DNA of 64,000 bases, taken from assembly GCA_963969395.1 (NCBI GenBank), contig OZ017799.1, positions 7,876,501 to 7,940,500 of the forward strand, in the 5' to 3' direction. Both the position numbers and the translations under genes were made by a program. The notes below the pieces were generated by a model. It did no database searches. It was not told where the DNA came from and saw only the letters and a program-made list of their open reading frames with translations. The DNA is from Pseudoscleropodium purum (taxonomy: Eukaryota > Streptophyta > Bryopsida > Hypnales > Brachytheciaceae). Of the stretch, positions 31,241-46,000 are shown piece after piece (within the stretch, counting starts at the first letter, position 1; every line of letters begins with the position of its first letter).

Positions 31241-34200
31241 AATAGATGCAAATTCATTTCTAAAGTTCCTATAAAATCATAATAGGGCATTTTTAGTCCT
31301 TTGCAATATTTTAAGGTTAAAAGCTTGAACGAATGACCATTAAGGATTTTTTGAGCACCTAATTCCTCATAAGTGATACAATTTTTTACAAGACCACTTG
31401 TCAATATATCTCCTTTAGCAGTGGAAGAAATCGATAAATTGTTACAAAATCTCCAAAGGGTATTATATGTCTGTTTGATGAATAAAATATTTATCATCCA
31501 TGTTGCATGGTTTAAATCTTGAAACTATACAAAAATTCTTTACATGACTTGAAATCTAAACACACCTAACTTGACATCAATCAAGTATCAACACATGTTG
31601 ATTTGATATTTAGGGTCTTGCATCTACTATACAAGAATCCATTCAAATTTCATTCATTTTAAAAATTAGTTCCTTGACCAAATGAAGTTTGAATTTCGAA
31701 AATTGACATCTACAAAGAATAGTGATTAGTGAATTTAGGTTGCCTTAACAATTATGTTGCCTTACCTAAAAAAATTACCTCATGACTTATCACTCATCCA
31801 CATGGCATGTAATTCTTTGAGTTGTGGCCTAATTCAATGCACCAACCCGTGCCACACACATAGTTCTATATTGATGAAAATTATAGCATCCTTGTACAGT
31901 AATAATAAATATTTTTATAGTGTATAATGTCAAAAAAGTTAGTAAGGAGAAATCTAATCTCACTATTTAGTGTAATTCAAAAACCCATTATTCCCACAAG
32001 TGCCAATTTTGACCATTGGAATGATTTTGTAGCAATGCTATGTGATGGAATAAGAAAAAAATTTAATCCAAATTTGATTGAGAAGTTGCTTGAACAAATT
32101 TTTGAGCTAATGATGATGGAAAATATTGTAGTATTCATGACTTTTCTAGATGTATGAAAGAAGATGATGTGGGAATAGATCACCCAAAATGGCCTTTTGA
32201 GTGTATTTTGAAAATTAGTCCAAAAGCATGTTGCTATAAATTTGAACCCAATAAATTATTATTTTTTAAATTTGAGTTTAACTAATAAAATGAAACTTAC
32301 AAAGGCTACTCTTATTCCAATTTATAATTTTGAAAATTCCTAAAAATAAATATTTTATTGTAATAAAATATAAATTTGGACCAATAATCACAATCAAATA
32401 ATTTTCTAATTATAGAATGATATGTAATTTTGGTTCATCCCATGATGTTCTACAATATAATATACTATCTTGGTGAAATTCTAAGTTTTTTAAAGTTTAT
32501 TTTGTATTAGATATGAATTTTCTTCACTTTTTCTTCAATAATTTATGGTAATTTAAAATTCTTGCAAAAAAATTCTTAAATTTTATAATTTAAAGAAGTT
32601 ATTCATGTCCTTTTATTTTTTTAAATAATTATTCTAGTAATGACCTTTAGGTTGAAATTAGTTTAGCCTATTTTGGGTAGTGACCTTTGGAGTTTTTGTA
32701 TTGACGAATATAGGATCCATTTTGGAACCATAGGACCATTTGAAGACATAAATAAAACATAGTAGAATGAAGCTTACGGATAAAAAGAATAGATTTTGAA
32801 GCCATAACAAAAATAGAAGAATTTAAAGTGACATGTCTAAAATTGAAGTCTACAAAAATTTTAAAGAGATGAAATTTTTTTGTAGGAACCAATGGGGAAT
32901 ATGGGTTCAATTAATTCCTTAAATCAAGACAAGAAGAATTTAGAATTTAAAACAAAAATGAAAGAATTAAGTTTTTGTTTGTGGCAATTAACTAATGGAA
33001 CTTACAAAAACAAGTGGGGGATCTACTTTGCACCAATAGGGTTGAATCTTTAGGATTTATGCATTTACAAATATAGAATTCAATGCATACTATTGGCAAA
33101 CATACACATCTAAAATTCAACATAAGTTCACAATTGCCAAGACTATGTCAAGCAAAGTTTATAAGACCTATAACCTTAAAAGAATAATTCTATGACTATT
33201 TTTTCAAACTTCAATTTGCAACTATCTATGAATGTGATTTTTCAGTATTTTTTTCCAAAATGTCATAGTATGTCTTCTATTAGTTGTAAAAATTTCACTT
33301 TTTTTGTAAAAATTTAAAATTACCATGAATTTGTAAATAAAAAGAGATACAACTTATATCAAATACAATATATGCTCAAAAAATTTAGAAATCTTTCTAC
33401 AAATTTATATTATAGTGTAGAACATCATGCAATTATTTACCTTGTCATTCTAAAATTAAAAATTAGCATTCTATAGTTTCAAATTCATTGTTCTAAATTG
33501 TTGTAACCACTATTTGAAAATAATTTATTCCAATGAATGAAGACATTTAGATTGGAATTGGTTTAGCCAATTTCAAATGATATATAGTTTTGTTTTGATA
33601 AATATTAGGTGCTCTAGTTGTGAAGAGTCACTAAGACACAACTTGGCTACAGAATGATAATGCTCTACAATCAAACCATGAAATGGAGCCAACAAGTACA
33701 ACTACTTATACCTATTACTTCATATAATTTGTATGTCCCTTCAACTACAATTGCAATATTTTGATAAAAATATGATTTTGACCTTTAAAAGTTGAAGAGT
33801 TATTTCAAGACCAAATTCATTTATATTTATAAATTGGTTTTATATTGTATTTTATTATTGCTAATGGTAAGAGTAGAATGTTTTATTTATTAAAATTAGC
33901 CAATTACTAACTAGGGAAATTTGGAACTCCTTAGAAAGTTGAGTGCCTAACATATTTACTACAAAGACTACACTAAGGTGACTTAAATATCTTCAAAGTC
34001 ACCTTGAGGCTTTGTGTATGTGGGATGAATTTGGTAGGTTTATGAAATTGAATCTAGCTAACGAGTTTTTTTGAGTTGTGCCATGCATTAAACCATTCAT
34101 ACATTTTTCAATTCAATATCATTTACTTGTTATCTATATTGCATTTTTTACTCCAAATTTAGTATGTCTAATTCATTTATATTAAATTCCGTATTCAAGG

Positions 34201-37200
34201 TACTTCTATATGTGCCTTTGATTATTGTCATGATTTATTTACCAACATTGATTACCAAATAAATCACAATATACGAAAATTATTTTTTCTTGAGAAATAG
34301 TATCATTGGGGAGATTGAGAAGGTTGTAATTTAGATGATTTGTGTGCGCAAAAGCCGAGGTTCAAATTAGAGTGAGTGATTCATTGAATATCCATTGATA
34401 TTGTGTAGAATTTAGTGAATAGTGAAGCTAAACCTTATGTAATTTTTTTTTTTTTTTAAATTATGTTTGAAAATGGATTCAGTACTATTTTTCCAATTGG
34501 ATGCTATGATTGCCTAGAAAAAAGATGCTTTATTACTATCACAAGACTAATCAAAATGAAATGAGTCAATTGCCCTGTATAAAGACAAAAATATAATCTA
34601 TTGGAAATGAATTATTTCAAATTTTAATTTTAATTTTTGTGATTTTTTTTAATAAAGTTTGAATATTTTTGAACTTTGTGTGGCATAGCTTTTTCTCCTA
34701 GGAAAAAATTTAAAGAAATATTGAATTCACTGAAAAAGCTAATATGTTTTGCTATTTCAAAAAAAAGTTTCAAAAAAGTCTACAAAAAAATGAGATCATA
34801 GAAATCAAATTGAACCTTCAATTGTTCTTCAAAGGGATACTTGGATCTTTAAGGATCATGGAATTAGTCTAAATAGAGTGAATCAAAAGGTTTAGAACAA
34901 ACACCAATCTACTCCATAAAAATAGAAAAACTAGTGAATTTAAAAAAATTAATTCACTAAGATGCCCGCATTGAGATGGAAAATTGAAATCATCTTAATA
35001 TGGCATTTGCAATAATTACCATTTGAACACTTTTGCTTAGAATTATCAAGAGATTATTACATGCAACAAAATTTTGTTGGAAAAGCAAAATTTAATCTTC
35101 AAAAATGATCACTTCCAATAGAAGGTTAGGTGCTTTATCCATTGGCACATGCGATCACCTTTCCTCTATGACCATTGTGGATTTTCCCTCATGCTTTATT
35201 TAAGTTTGATGTTCTATTGCATGTTTGTTCTTTGTGGGAAGGCAATCACATTTTGAGAACCACTTTCAAAATTCTCACATCCATATGACGGTCAAATTTC
35301 CATTGCTAATGTCTTCCAAGTCAAAAGCAAGGCCTCAAAATTTTCAATCTTCAATGGGCATCATTGGTAGTGAAGAAAGCATTAGAGCCCTAGTTCTTAT
35401 TTTGTTTTATAGAAATGGAATTAAAATTAGATCAAAATTTATAGATGTATATTATATTAGTAAACATTATTATATGAATCAACTTATTTTTCTATTTTAT
35501 AATTAGAAAATCCATAGACTTTATTTAGAATTTAGAAGCCTAGAGTTTAATGAAAATCATATACGTAATTTTAAGAAATTTTTAAAATAGCAAACTAGAA
35601 TAGCAATGGTATTTTGTAAGCAGTTTAATTAATACATGAATTAATAGTGCTCTAATCTAAAGAAATCATTTTCATTCCCAACTTCATATAAGTATCAAGA
35701 AGCCTTAGAAAGCCAAATCTAATCTAATTGCAAATACATCCCAATACTTATTGTCATTTGTATTTTTTATTTTCATTTAACCCCTAAAATTGCTTACAAT
35801 TTGAAATGAATTTTGAGAAATTTGGGCACCTAAAATGAAGTATCACATTTTATTTTTTCACCTTCATTTTCTAGGTGAGATTTGGAAAACAAAAGAATTT
35901 CTAGGGTGTTGAATTTTTACAAAGATCCAACAACTAAAAAATATTATATTTTTGTTTTGTTTTAGGCTTCAATGTGGGCAAAAAGAGGGCAATAGCATTT
36001 TGGTTTGAAAATTTGCATACTTCTTCCTAATTTGAGGCCCTACTTGATTTGAAGTCCTTAGATCTTTTTTGCAAAGGAATTTTAAGTTATGGGCCTCATA
36101 AAGTCGACAAAGCCATATTATCAAAATTTTAGGCAATCTTGAAAAAAATATTTTGCCTCACTTTGCAAGGCTTTGTTCTCATAGATACATTGTCTTCAAA
36201 CCCATGATTCTTTATAAGTGACATTAATACTAGTCAATGGATAAGATCCTACAATTACAAATTCTAAAAATAGAATAAAGTTTAATTAATAGCCTTTTTT
36301 TATGAGAGCATTGGTTTTTTGCAATTTTGTGAAGATTTATCAATTTTTGAGACATGGATATTTAAGGATTAATGTATGAAGAAGATTATAAACTAAATTC
36401 ACTTAAAACTCTTTGAAAATATGACCTATATTGCCAATGCATATATATGTGATTTATGGGAATTATGTAGTGTTAATGCTGGCGTGGGCAAAGGGACATA
36501 AAATCATAGAACTTAGATTTTTGCAAATCTTCCATTTCAATGATATAATGATATTATTGATACAAAGAAATACAATATTGATTTATTAATAATTTTATGA
36601 AATTATAAAATATTTTTTCAATTATTTTCCAATTATTATTACTTATTACACCAATATTCTGTAATATATAAATATATTCTATAAAATACTAATTCAATAT
36701 TACATTCTCTTCTATAATGTAAGCTTATATTTAAATGTTATTTTAGGTATATTATTAATATCATATTATTACAATTATTATAATAAAGATACTCTTATAT
36801 GTACCAAATTCTATATGTCTAACACATTTGCAAGTAATTATCATTTTATAAGGTTCATGTAGTAAGAAAGGATGTGATCTTAGAAAGTGTGATCCTTTGT
36901 CCACCCTAACCTACTTACGGACCAAGAGTTGAAACTACTTTAAAAGTCATGTTTTATGAATTCAATGAAAAACACCATACAATTTCTATAAATGTTCATT
37001 ACACGTTCATTATCATCCCACAATCTTGAAGAACACTTTTGAATTATTATTGCAACCAAGTAGGAAATAAAGAGAGACACATTAGCATCCAAATGAAAGA
37101 GAATAGTGTAACCCTTTAAAGACAACAATGATAAGCCATATATATGTTTTTATTTTGACCACCTATAAAGTGTTTTTTTCCCTCAAAACTAAATTAACAA

Positions 37201-37860
37201 AAATGCATGTGAAAAGTTCTTTAATTTCTTATTCTACTATGTATGGGAGGGAAATTGTGAATTTGATAAATCTAAATATATACAATGATAAATGTGATGA
37301 TAATGGGTCATCCTTCTTACATTTGAATGTAAAAATACTATAATAGAATTCACATCTCAAACACTTCAAATGTAAATTCCATTCTTACACGTTAAAAAAT
37401 AGGATTTTAAGTTATCCACTGGTTGTTTCTAAATTCTTTGTTCATGAACATGAATAATATATGCTAGAAGATTATTCATGACCTTATACAATCAAAACTC
37501 TATGCTTGTTACCTCAATAAGGGTTAAATTCTCATGTATATGTTATATAATTTTATCCCCCCTTTTAGATTGTCAAAGACAAATGTTAGATATCAAATGT
37601 TACTAATTATTCAAAACATCCTTTGAAAATATATCTTGCTATTGGTTAGAATATCCCTAAAGTTGATAATTTAGAAGTATATATTATTGTTAATAGCCAA
37701 AAGATTGATAAGTTAAATAATTATGATTTGTTACATATTATAATGTTATACATGTTAGAAATTTTCTACTCCCTACTTTGTACCATAGAGTTGGGGACAA
37801 AAAAAATCCATTCTTCAATGAGATGCTTCCCCACATAGTTAATACTTCACTAAGTTTTAA

Positions 37861-40800
37861 AGCTAATTTTGTGTGTGTGTGTGTGTGTATTATATAAAGG
37901 CTACAAAGAACAACCAAAAAGATACTAAAATTTGAGGCATTCCAAACAAAGAGAAGTAATAGTAAAAAAATTTAGAAATAATAAATTAAAATCACAATCT
38001 GAAGGTTCTAGAGGCTATTTTAAATCCGCCACAAATCTATTACTAATTTGATACTAATTTGTTGTCAATCTACAAGATGCTTGCTTGATTTGAGGCCCTT
38101 TCAAGTTCTAAAGAACAAACTTGCAAGAACCAAAACATTGTTGTTGAATGTTAATGAGCATGGCATATTCTTTAGGAATTTTAGGTCCAAAATTTTCTTG
38201 GCGGAGTGATTGTGTTAGGATAGTGAACCCATTTCCAACCACTTAAGCAATTATACATATTTGGAGTGTGGATTTTTTTAATTCATAATTTTTTCCATAT
38301 ACAAAAATAGAATTTGGAAGGATTTTTTATTTTTCCAAAATTTTATTATACAAAATGTAAGTACTATGAATTTCTTAGTGAAAGATTTTCTTTGACCTAT
38401 AATGGTGATATAGACCTTTTATTTTTTACCATAGGTTGATTGCAAAATCAATCAAGGGCTGGTTGCAAAATTGTGAATCTTGCAACCAGTAGTAATGCAC
38501 CACAATTGCATTGGGAATCGTGCCATAATTAATCATTGCTCATCTCTTGCTAATTGGAAAAAGAATAGTTTATATTATGAGAACGGGGGGGGAGGGTGTT
38601 GGCTATTATAATCCCTAATGATCCAAGGGAGGTGTACTTTCAAAATTGGTGAAAATTGGCAAGAAATTGAATAATTTTTTTGCTTAGTTTTTCTTGAGGT
38701 CAAATAGAATTTAACCATAGGATCTTAAAGATTACATTGAGATCAAGCACTTCAAAAAATTTCAATTATTTGACTACACAATTTAGTAGATATTTATGTT
38801 TGAAGTTTTATTTGGGTCAATGAAGAAATAAGGCAACGCACTTTGAAGGAACATATTTTAGTGAGAATATTTCAAATTGATGACTTTTGTGCTCATTGAA
38901 AGACAAGAGAGTTGAAAATGTTCTCCTAAAATTTCACAACATTCCAAGCATTTTTCAATGCATGGTAGAGCTTGCATTGCATATGGTAGACCAATCCATC
39001 TCCACCATCTACCTATTATTGCCATCCTATTTTTGGCCCCATTACCACCACTCATCCAAATTCATTTACTTTTCTAACAAAATCAATGCATGATTTTAAT
39101 AATGTGTTAGACCTTGATTAGTGAATACTCAAGTGCTAATAGATACACTTCAAGGAAGTTATAGGTTGTTAATAGGGCGTTTATGACTCTACTTTATGGA
39201 CAATTTTGTAATTCTATGGCCAACCACTTAAAAAATTTACAAAAATCACAATTTTAATTAAAAAACTGATAAATCCACATGGTTTTGATTTGTAAAATAA
39301 GCACCCACCTTTGAAAAATATGTGCCCCTTCTAGAGGTGGCCCTAAGATATTTAGATTGCAAATCACGGTGGTAATAGGCTGGTCTATGTTAAAGTAGGA
39401 GGTTCTAAAAGTGCACAAGCTCTAAAAGTGTTGACTTCTACAAATGTACATTTTATGTACATGTTTTTCTTGTAGCATTTAGCAATATACAAACAGTGTA
39501 CATTTTAGGAGGTAGACGCTTTTAGAGTCCTATGCCATTCCAACTTCAAAATTTCATAATTAGTTCCTCAAAGCTCCAAAAAATATAAAACGACTTGGAG
39601 GTAGATGCCAATTTCACTTGTCTTTCAAGAAAAATTTATTGAAAAAAATTTCAAGAAGTGTTAGTTTTCTAAAAATTAGTTTCAAATCTTAAATGGTTAG
39701 TTTATGGACCTCCTACCTTAGTGATTATTGAAATGAGAATAGTACTTATAAGAGAATGTGACACTAATCTTCTCTTTAATCTTCTTGAATTTGCCCTTTT
39801 CAAGGAAGATTCAAACTTTTTGAGGTGGGTAACAATAGCATACATTGTTTGACTTTTCAATCCATGGCCAAACCAACCCCCCCAAAATGAACCGTGAACT
39901 ATGCTACTATACCTTTAAGGCAAGGTTGGCAGAAAATAACTATTTTTTTAAATGCTAGAAAAAATAAACAAGAAAAGTTGCTAAATTCAATAAGAATTAA
40001 ATGACCAAGTTATTGTAAACAAAAGAAAATTTTCAATGTTGGCCTAAAAGTCCAAAATTAAGTCTAATTACCACCAACCTTAAAAAAATATGAATGACAA
40101 TGTGGTGAAGTCACATAGTTGGCACTATGCAAGAGTGGAGAGATCATTTTTATAATGAAATTCATTCTTCGTCATGAATCCTCAAAGCGTATGAAATAAT
40201 TTGAAGATGAGAGCTTGACCACTCATTGTCAAAATATAAGAATTGTGTTTGAAGTAGAATTTTGGACCTCATTTTGGCATAGTTGAATGATTTTTTTCAA
40301 AAAACTTTGAACTACGAAAAGTTGAAAAATCAAGCTAAATTTCATCTTCAATAACTTTTTTGTAATTTTGAGCCTCTCCCCAAAAGTTATGGACAAAATT
40401 CAAAAAGGATGTTTGAAAATGCCAAAGAAAGTGAACCCCTTTCAACGAGCCCTTTCCAAAATTTGTCTATAACTTTTGATTTGAGGCTCAAAATTTCAAA
40501 TGGATTTTTGGAGATGAAATTTAGCCTTATTTTCCACATTAACTTAGCACAAATTTTTTTGAATTTTTTTATTGTACTATGTCTAAATGAGATCCAAAAT
40601 TTTACTTCAAACACAATTTCGACTTCAATTAACCAGGAACAATTAAACTTCTATTTATCTTAAATCTACATGACCCACATGGACTGTTTTATGTACTACC
40701 AACCCACTTATATAAAAATCTTATCTTCTAATTCCTTCCCCCTTTTTCTCAACTTCCAGAATTTGGGATGAATTTGAATTGACTCTATGGGAAAGGTCGA

Positions 40801-41099
40801 AGTGAGGAATAGACTTTTTTGTGCACAGGATGCTTCTGTGGATGTCTCATTACAAGTAAAAACAGAAACACCGGCTAAAGAGATGATATTTCCAATTCAT
40901 CAAATTATGAGAGACTGTTGTAATCTGATTATTGCAGGCCTCCCCTCTGGAAAAATCAAGGAAAATCAGTTTATTAACTGTAGAGATTGCCACAGACAAT
41001 CATAAAAGAATTAATTTATGCCTTTTGTGAATAGTGCAACTAATATCTACAGTAGGTGTAACTTACTCATTGGTTGGTCTGGCTTTGTTTGGGGTCATG
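37861..41099. other. Gene-free AT-rich stretch
   Basis: It holds a GT run at 37871-37888 next to the right edge of block B, and MITE III copy 1 at 39391-39720. A 72-codon frame at 40787-41005 has no motif that I recognise. No RNA gene is seen. Confidence 0.4.
39391..39720. mobile_element. MITE family III, copy 1 (330 bp)
   Basis: The left end is AAAGTAGGAGGTTCTAAAAG and the right end is GGACCTCCTACCTTA. The interior has an inner inverted TGTACATTT motif and the block AAGCTCTAAAA. Copy 2 at 55672-56001 has the same length on the opposite strand. There is no coding capacity. Confidence 0.65.
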
Positions 41100-41860
41100 A
41101 CATTGAAAATTATGGAATATTTTGCTTCTAATAATTAGTTTTTGGCAAACTTTTGACTTTATTGGCTCTAACTTAGATCCCAAGGGGAGGAGGCTTTGCA
41201 TTGACAAAAGCTACCTGAAGGAAGTTTGAGAAAAAAGAGAGCCATTGCTATAAAGTCATAGTGATCTGGTAGAATTATTTAGATCCTTATTTGTATTGAC
41301 ATTGGATGCGTAATGCCATCCTAATTTGATGACTAGTTATTACAATAGTTTCTTCAATTTTATCTCCCTTGCTAGTAGAAAAAATTAGCCAATTTTGTGC
41401 CATTCTCAGAGAATATTTATTGGAATAATACCCACAAGGTAATGCAACTTGTAGTAATGGTATCAAGTGCATTTTTTACATTTGAGTATAATAAATGATA
41501 AGAGACATTAAAAATTATAGAATATCTTGCCTCTACCATTAATTTTAGCAAACTTTTGACTTTAATGGGTGTAGATTGAGGGGAGGAGGCTTTGCATTGA
41601 CAAAAACTACCCCAGGGAAGTTTGGAATAAGTGAGCTATTGTTATAAAGGCATGGTGGGCTAGTAGGATTAATTCCTATTGAGATTGGATTCGGAAAGCC
41701 ATCCCAAATTTATGCCTAATCATTACAATGGTTCTTTCATTTTTGTCTCTTTAGTAAAAAAAATATTAGCCCATTTCGTGACATTCTCTCAAACATTATC
41801 CACAAGGAAAGGATATTGATCAAGTGCATCTTTGACATTCAAGCCTAACAAATAATAAAG
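41100..41860. repeat. Two tandem copies of a unit of about 360-400 bp
   Basis: 41100-41502 and 41503-41860 share, in order, CATT(G/A)AAAATTAT, CAAACTTTTGACTTTA, GGGGAGGAGGCTTTGCATTG, ACAAAA(G/A)CTACC, CCATCC and TATCAAGTGCAT or GATCAAGTGCATCTTTGACA. The frames are broken. The unit may be a worn gene or transposon fragment. Confidence 0.65.
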
Positions 41861-42080
41861 AAAAACAATGATATGGAAAGTTGGTTGACATTATTTTCAT
41901 ACAAATGAATTTCATTTATTATTTTAGTATTCATTTGCTAAATTGATTCATGAAAAACAATGATATGGAAAGTTGGTTGACATTATTTTCATGCAAACGA
42001 ATTTCATTTATTATTTTAGTATTTATTTGCTAAATTGATTCATGAGAATCAATGATATGGAAAGTTGTTTGACATTATAT
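41861..42080. repeat. Tandem repeat, 92-bp unit, about 2.4 copies
   Basis: Units begin at 41861, 41953 and 42045 with A(A/G)AA(A/T)CAATGATATGGAA. The first two differ at only a few bases, so the array is recent. It follows directly on the larger tandem unit. Confidence 0.85.
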
Positions 42081-43004
42081 TCATTTGCTCTAAAAGCAAC
42101 CCTACTCTAAGAGGGACAACTAATACAAAGGTACAATAGGTGTTCATAACAAGTTCCTTGAAGGTCCAAAAAAATAGAGTAATTTTTGGAAAAAACAAAT
42201 TCTTAGGACTTTAGGGGTTAAATAATTGAGTTTTGTATCATAATCAATTTCTAAAGTTCAACTACTTCCATAAGAAAGTATTATTAAAAGAAATGCCTAC
42301 TTCAAGTACATGTAAGTGCATAAAGTGCCAATTGTTGAGACTAATGCGTAATACCAAAAGTTGACATTGGCACTAGGCTTGGGCTCCCAGTTTTCTAAGA
42401 TGTTGGTGCACTAGTTACTGTTACAGCCAAGATTCATACGAACATAATTTGAACAACCAAGATTTATGTAAGTATTATGCACACTGAAGTAATGCATAGA
42501 TACTGAGATACAAACCGTTCCTCAATCTTTCTAGGTCAAACATTTCAATGGTCTTCTATTCTCTCAAGGGTCAAATTCTATATTAAGCTACTCTATTCGA
42601 GAAGATTAAAGGCTTCAACAAACCTTCCACTGTACTGTACAATCCCTTCATTCAAACCAGTTCATCATGTCATCACACAGTTGCCTATCATGAAAAAACT
42701 GATTGATGGGAAACATATCTTATTGTCCAAGACCATATCAACGTTGGTACAGAGCTTAGAAGTTGACCCCTACTTACTGCAGTAATCACTCAAGAAAAAA
42801 TATAGACCACGTTGCAAAATTGGGATTATTCATAGTACTTGTAAATTACTACAGGATTGACCAGACTCGTCACACCTGGAGGCCCTGTTCTTAGAAGATA
42901 CCTCCAGAATGCTGTAACTTTGCTATGAAAGGGAGCAGATGCACGAGAATAAGCTCAAAAAAGCTAATGAGCTTGGCATAATACAAGTCCTGAGTGAGTC
43001 GTAA
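42081..43004. other. Spacer 3' of the TAF1C-like gene
   Basis: No gene is seen. TTTAGGGGTTAA at 42211-42221 is a lone right end of the TTAA element family, without a left partner nearby. The rest should hold the 3' UTR of the TAF1C-like gene. Confidence 0.4.
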
Positions 43005-46000
43005 CTAACAACTAAATCTATCAAATGTGTTGAGCACGTTGGAGCTCTGACCCTCTGTATCCGTGGGAAAAATCTCTACAGCCCTGCTGAAAGCTATTGA
43101 ATCCCCAGCAAGGAAATCATATACAAGATCCCGGTTGTCTAACTCTACTCTCAGGCGACCCCCAAGTGACTCACAATTGGAGCACAAGGGTGCACCGAGG
43201 CTAAATATAAATGTAGATCATCTCAGGGAGAAATCTACTCCCCCCAGCCATGATGGCATTCGTCACTGACCTGGCAATCTGGTCCGACAAAAATTTTGAT
43301 ATGGTACAAAAGTCTCTTGCCACTGCTTGAACTGGTCGCGTAAGCTACTCAGACCAGTCGCAATTACAGGTTGCTCTGTTTCACCTGCAAAATGCCATTG
43401 CAAACTTTGAGTGTACAATCCAGAACACGGTTTTCTTGGAACGTGTTTCGGGATTAGCTAGGAACGGCATAAGAAAACTACATAACAAAAATGTGCTAGG
43501 AGTGACTGGAAAACAACTGAAGGCAGAAAGAAGGTGCAAGGATGTTGCTCACTTGATGCAAAGAAGGGTAGCTGGATTGGACAGAGATGTGAATCCTTCA
43601 AAACTTTCTGAGCAGAAGTGCCATGGTAACCATCTGCAAACGTTCCAAAAAAATTGCCGAGAGAATGTTTGTCTAGAACAGAGGTTTGTCTTCCTTCAGC
43701 TTGAGATAAGCTTCCTCCAAGATCATCATTTCTCTCGTCAACTGCCATTGGAGAGGCCATATTCAAAGCTTGTCCTCTAATAGGCTTTCCAGAAAAGCCT
43801 GGCAGAATCAATTCCCTATCTGAAATTTGGAACTGAACAAGATGACTCGTGTCAAACCCTTCAGTGCCTACAGAGACGTTATTCCATGCCTCTACGCTGT
43901 CAGCCAAAGACAAATCCAGTGCTGGCTCTCTGCACTTCATCTCTGTTGTAAGGCTATATAAAGCGTGTCGCACATGATCACAACCCTCCTGAATTATACT
44001 GCGACGAGCTGATGAACATTCCTGTGTGAAGACCGACAACTGTGTATCTTCCATGTCAAAATTAGCCTGCTGGTTGCTGCTTCTGTCTTCCGATGAGAAA
44101 CTATCCAACAATACTGGAAGGGGCACAGTCAACCCCTCCATAGATGACCCTACATCCTCCTCGTGACTATTACTCTCCACAAGAGAACCCTCGAGTACCT
44201 GGGAAGTAAGCAACATCGATAAATACTTCCACTGATGATGCAATCGAACATCTGCCGGCATACCCGCAGCCAGCTTCCCCAGACCAGCTGGTAAATATCT
44301 TCGCAGCACGATATGAGCAATTTCGTATCTGGCTGGTAGTCAAGTGCTAACCAAAAACTCCGTATAAAACATTGTTTAAATCAGCAGTATTACAAACAAT
44401 CGACTGAAGCAATAGCAAGATAAATGAGCTCCCACTACAATTTTCACTAGAAGCTCATCCTTTGCCTTACCAGTCACTTCAAAAAAGGATACATACTAAG
44501 AGGCACATTCATTTGCTGCAGTGCTTCCGCCACCAGTGCCATTACTTTCTCTCGATTGGAATCCTCATGCAACTTGAAGAGAAAACCTGGCTTCCCAGCC
44601 TTGGACAAACGTTGATTGAGAGGACTCCATAGTGCAAGAGCACATTGGTCTTCTGGTGCAAAACCGGATTCCATTGTTACATCATTAGACTCATGGTTGT
44701 TCTTGGCAGGTTTTGAGTCACTGGACCGAGGAAGCCCGGACCCATTCCTGATATCTGCTCAACAGATGGAAGGTAAAACCCATGATGTCTGAAACGTAGC
44801 AAATCGGACAAGGAGGTGAATTATTGCAGATCAACTAAATATGATTCACATCTTCACTGAACCTAAGAGAATAGTTTGCCGACAGAGGATCTGATGCGTC
44901 ACTAGCCATTAGTACATATACACCAATAGCTTAAGAAAGAGAAAGACAGATTTCAAATACGATATCCAGCCCTAGTATCCTGGTCAGCTGCACAGCTATT
45001 CCATCATCCACCTCAATGAAGGAAATGTGGAAGCAACAATATGAGGGACAGCACTGAACAATCAAAGGACTTTCTAAACATCCCGGGTCCCACTTGTAGA
45101 CTGCAAATTTGAGGATACAGTTGAGAAAACATTCAAGCTTGGTGACATTGCATCTCTTGGATCTGCTCTTGATACCTGTTTCATCAAATCAGGGATGCCT
45201 CATAAGAAAAAAAAACTTATATAGAAACAAAGACTACAGAAGCTTGATCATAGAACATGCAAGTAAAATCTTCATTAGATCTACTGATCTTGTCACATAC
45301 TGTAACATGTACCTGTTGGATCTGCATTGGAGCTTCGCATCGAAGATGATTGCGAACCGGCACTACGAAGCCTGTCTGCTGCTTGGAACTGCTGTGCAAG
45401 GATATCACCCTCACCAGTCAGCTGCATTAGAGAAAACCCGCGGCAATTACGCCGAAGGTCTTCTGCTTCTACTCTGTACGTATTTTGACAACTCTGGGGA
45501 AGGAGCACGAGACCAGAAAGGCGGTCCCACATTCTTTTTGAGGAAAATGCTTTGCTGATGTCTTGTTGGAAAAAATTCATGCTAGAATCCAAAATGGTGG
45601 CCCAACTGTTCCGGCTTCCTTGAGGGGCTACAACTTTGGATGGAAGGCCCCAGGCATAAATCCTGTCATCTAAGTGAGAAGGCTTTGATGTTGATACCAG
45701 ACCGCTTGGAGGGGGTAAGCTGGGTGTCGGGTGAGGGCCGTAGCAGAAGGCCTGAATATTACCAGAATGAAAGGAGGCCGCCAGTATGACCTTTCCTGAG
45801 GAACAAACGAGGACAAAAGAATGAGTACTAAAATTCAGACAACAATGCAGTAAACTTACGAGTGACGAATAGGACTAAATCATCAATTTGTAATACTACC
45901 CACAGGGAGAATATAAATCCATAAGTCCTTCAAATAGAGTATATGAACAAAGTAAGGAAAGCAAACTACGTTCTCGTAGAACAAAAACCTTAGGGGGGGA

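Larger units (their letters stand above)
28041..37860. repeat. Block B: long non-coding repeat, second copy
   Basis: Direct-orientation partner of block A. It starts near CACAAACAAAGGAAGCT and ends around the CCATTCTTCAATGAGATGCTTCC region, after which the two copies stop agreeing. B carries an extra 1.3 kb at about 29935-31240, made of nested MITEs, and about 190 bp near 32460-32650 that A lacks. A 20-base C run sits at 28194-28213 near the left end. One 76-codon frame (31927-32157) is open in B but broken in A. No protein family was recognised anywhere in the block. Confidence 0.8.

Noticed and set aside
35768..35785. TTAACCCCTAAAATT in block B, like an end of the TTAA family
   Set aside because: Block A lines up through this place without a gap, so there is no insertion; it is probably base changes or an excision scar.
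45080..45175. Alternative acceptor at 45176 for TAF1C exon 10
   Set aside because: It opens a long frame rich in Cys that does not join exon 11 in phase. The acceptor before 45162 gives consistent phases on both sides.
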